From Thermoplasmata archaeon (GTDB taxonomy: Archaea > Thermoplasmatota > Thermoplasmata > Thermoplasmatales > Thermoplasmataceae), in contig JAKBQK010000103.1 of NCBI GenBank assembly GCA_021835265.1, positions 1 through 5,266 of the forward strand: a DNA stretch of 5,266 nucleotides. Direction: 5' to 3'. This document shows, in pieces, positions 4,766 to 5,266 of this stretch. Position 1 is the first letter of the stretch. Every line of letters starts with the position of its first letter. The position numbers and the translations under genes are program-made. The notes under the pieces are model-generated. The model saw only the letters and a list, made by a program, of their open reading frames with translations. It was not told where the DNA came from and searched no databases.

Positions 4766-5266
4766 TTGAGCGTTTTCAACAGAAAATCTAAGGAAGAGCT
4801 TGAAGTTGAAACACAGATGAACATAAAGCTGCTTAAGAAGAAAGCAGAGGACTATGCTGGTAAATGTGATTCGATGGCACAAAAATATGATGCGCAAAAG
4901 GAAGCCGCGAGATCCATAGGAAATAAGAGTTTAGAGCAGGCTTTTGAGGAAAAGGCTAAAAATCTAAGAGTTCAGGCTTCGAAGATAAGATCATTTGTTC
5001 TTATAGTGGATGATATAGGCATGATGAAAGACCAGTCTGCATTGATGAACAGTTTTGCAGACACAATGAAGACTTATGTAAAGACCATAGGAAAAGGCCA
5101 GGCTAATGCCCAATGGATGTCCCAGATGGAATCACAACTAGATAGGGCCGTCGATGAAAGTGAGCGCGTTGGTGATCTTTTTGGTGGATTGCTCCAGGAT
5201 GTGGGTTTTAATCTTAATTTTGAACTAGATTCTATCGGGGGGGAAAAGAGTAACAATAGGAATGCA
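4766..5266 (+). CDS. ESCRT-III/Snf7-like protein (CdvB type), fourth gene of the Vps4 operon, 3' end cut by the window
   Basis: The frame opens at TTG 4766, one base after the preceding TAA, and runs without a stop to the right edge (167 codons seen). It begins MSVFNRKSKEELE, matching the MPLFNSRK start of the first operon gene and the short Phe-containing, then basic, N-termini of ESCRT-III subunits. A long alpha1 helix (about 9-50) turns at RSIGNKSLEQAF (49-60) into alpha2 (about 55-90: EEKAKNLRVQASKIRSF then VDDIGMMKDQ). A Met-rich segment SFADTMKTYVKTIGKG (96-111) and QMESQLDRAVDESERVGDLF (120-139) follow, matching the alpha3-alpha4 layout of Snf7-family proteins. From about 146 (VGFNLNFELDSIGG) a polar linker starts; the Vps4-binding tail probably lies beyond the window. 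It would polymerise on membranes and be taken apart by the neighbouring Vps4. A G7 run at 5237-5243 is a possible frameshift point. Confidence 0.82.
   Translation, partial: MSVFNRKSKEELEVETQMNIKLLKKKAEDYAGKCDSMAQKYDAQKEAARSIGNKSLEQAFEEKAKNLRVQASKIRSFVLIVDDIGMMKDQSALMNSFADTMKTYVKTIGKGQANAQWMSQMESQLDRAVDESERVGDLFGGLLQDVGFNLNFELDSIGGEKSNNRNA

Noticed and set aside
4528..4897. Two minus-strand open frames spanning the third and fourth operon genes
   Set aside because: Their Phe/Leu/Ser-rich translations are what the antisense of Lys/Glu/Asp-rich coding sequence gives. The plus-strand genes with Shine-Dalgarno sites explain the region.
5074..5256. Minus-strand open frame of 60 codons near the right edge
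   Set aside because: It is antisense to the ESCRT-III-like gene beginning at 4766, which has a strong ribosome binding site and a family-like sequence.
1..5266. tRNA, rRNA, CRISPR array, insertion sequence or riboswitch
   Set aside because: No cloverleaf, regularly spaced repeats, transposase or terminal repeats, or conserved RNA motif was seen on reading both strands.

Overview
The window looks like a piece of a low-GC archaeal chromosome, most likely from a Thermoplasmatales-type euryarchaeon (Thermoplasma/Ferroplasma/Cuniculiplasma relatives). The kingdom call rests on what is visible: AT-rich DNA, TATA-like boxes centred about 25 bases upstream of start codons (leaderless mRNAs), T-tract terminators, Shine-Dalgarno sites matching the archaeal anti-SD only in front of internal operon genes, GTG/TTG starts, and a Vps4-type ATPase. 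The order-level call is inference and less certain.

Layout. (1) 2-292, + strand: the last 96 codons of a gene resembling the C-terminal arm of MeaB/ArgK GTPases (the methylmalonyl-CoA mutase chaperone). (2) 303-1229, - strand: a family 2 glycosyltransferase, convergent with the first gene across a 10-base gap. (3) 1351-1740, +: a small heat shock protein (Hsp20) with a clear leaderless promoter. (4) 1820-2200, +: a small unrecognised membrane protein with its own promoter. (5) 2298-5266 and beyond, +: a tightly packed four-gene operon, which is the notable part of the window.

The operon encodes a Snf7-like helical-hairpin protein (200 aa), a Vps4/CdvC-type AAA+ ATPase with an N-terminal MIT-like domain (400 aa), an unrecognised helical protein with an acidic tail (about 221 aa), and a second, more typical ESCRT-III/Snf7-like protein that starts at a TTG codon at 4766 and runs off the right edge. 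The genes overlap or abut (GTGA overlap, TGATG overlap, one base between the last two), so they are probably translated together. The first and last proteins share an ESCRT-III-like N-terminus (M-x-L/V-F-N followed by basic residues). Two of the proteins end in lysine-then-acidic tails that could dock on the ATPase.

Interpretation: this is probably an ESCRT-III/Vps4 membrane-remodelling module (division, vesicle budding or membrane repair). Two subunits would form membrane-bound filaments, Vps4 would pull them apart with ATP, and the third protein would be a new accessory or a diverged third subunit. The ATPase assignment is strong, the last protein is good, the first is reasonable, and the 221-aa protein is unknown. 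No CdvA, FtsZ, tRNA, rRNA, CRISPR array or insertion sequence is visible. No gene-free stretch exceeds 300 bases; the longest is 1230-1350.
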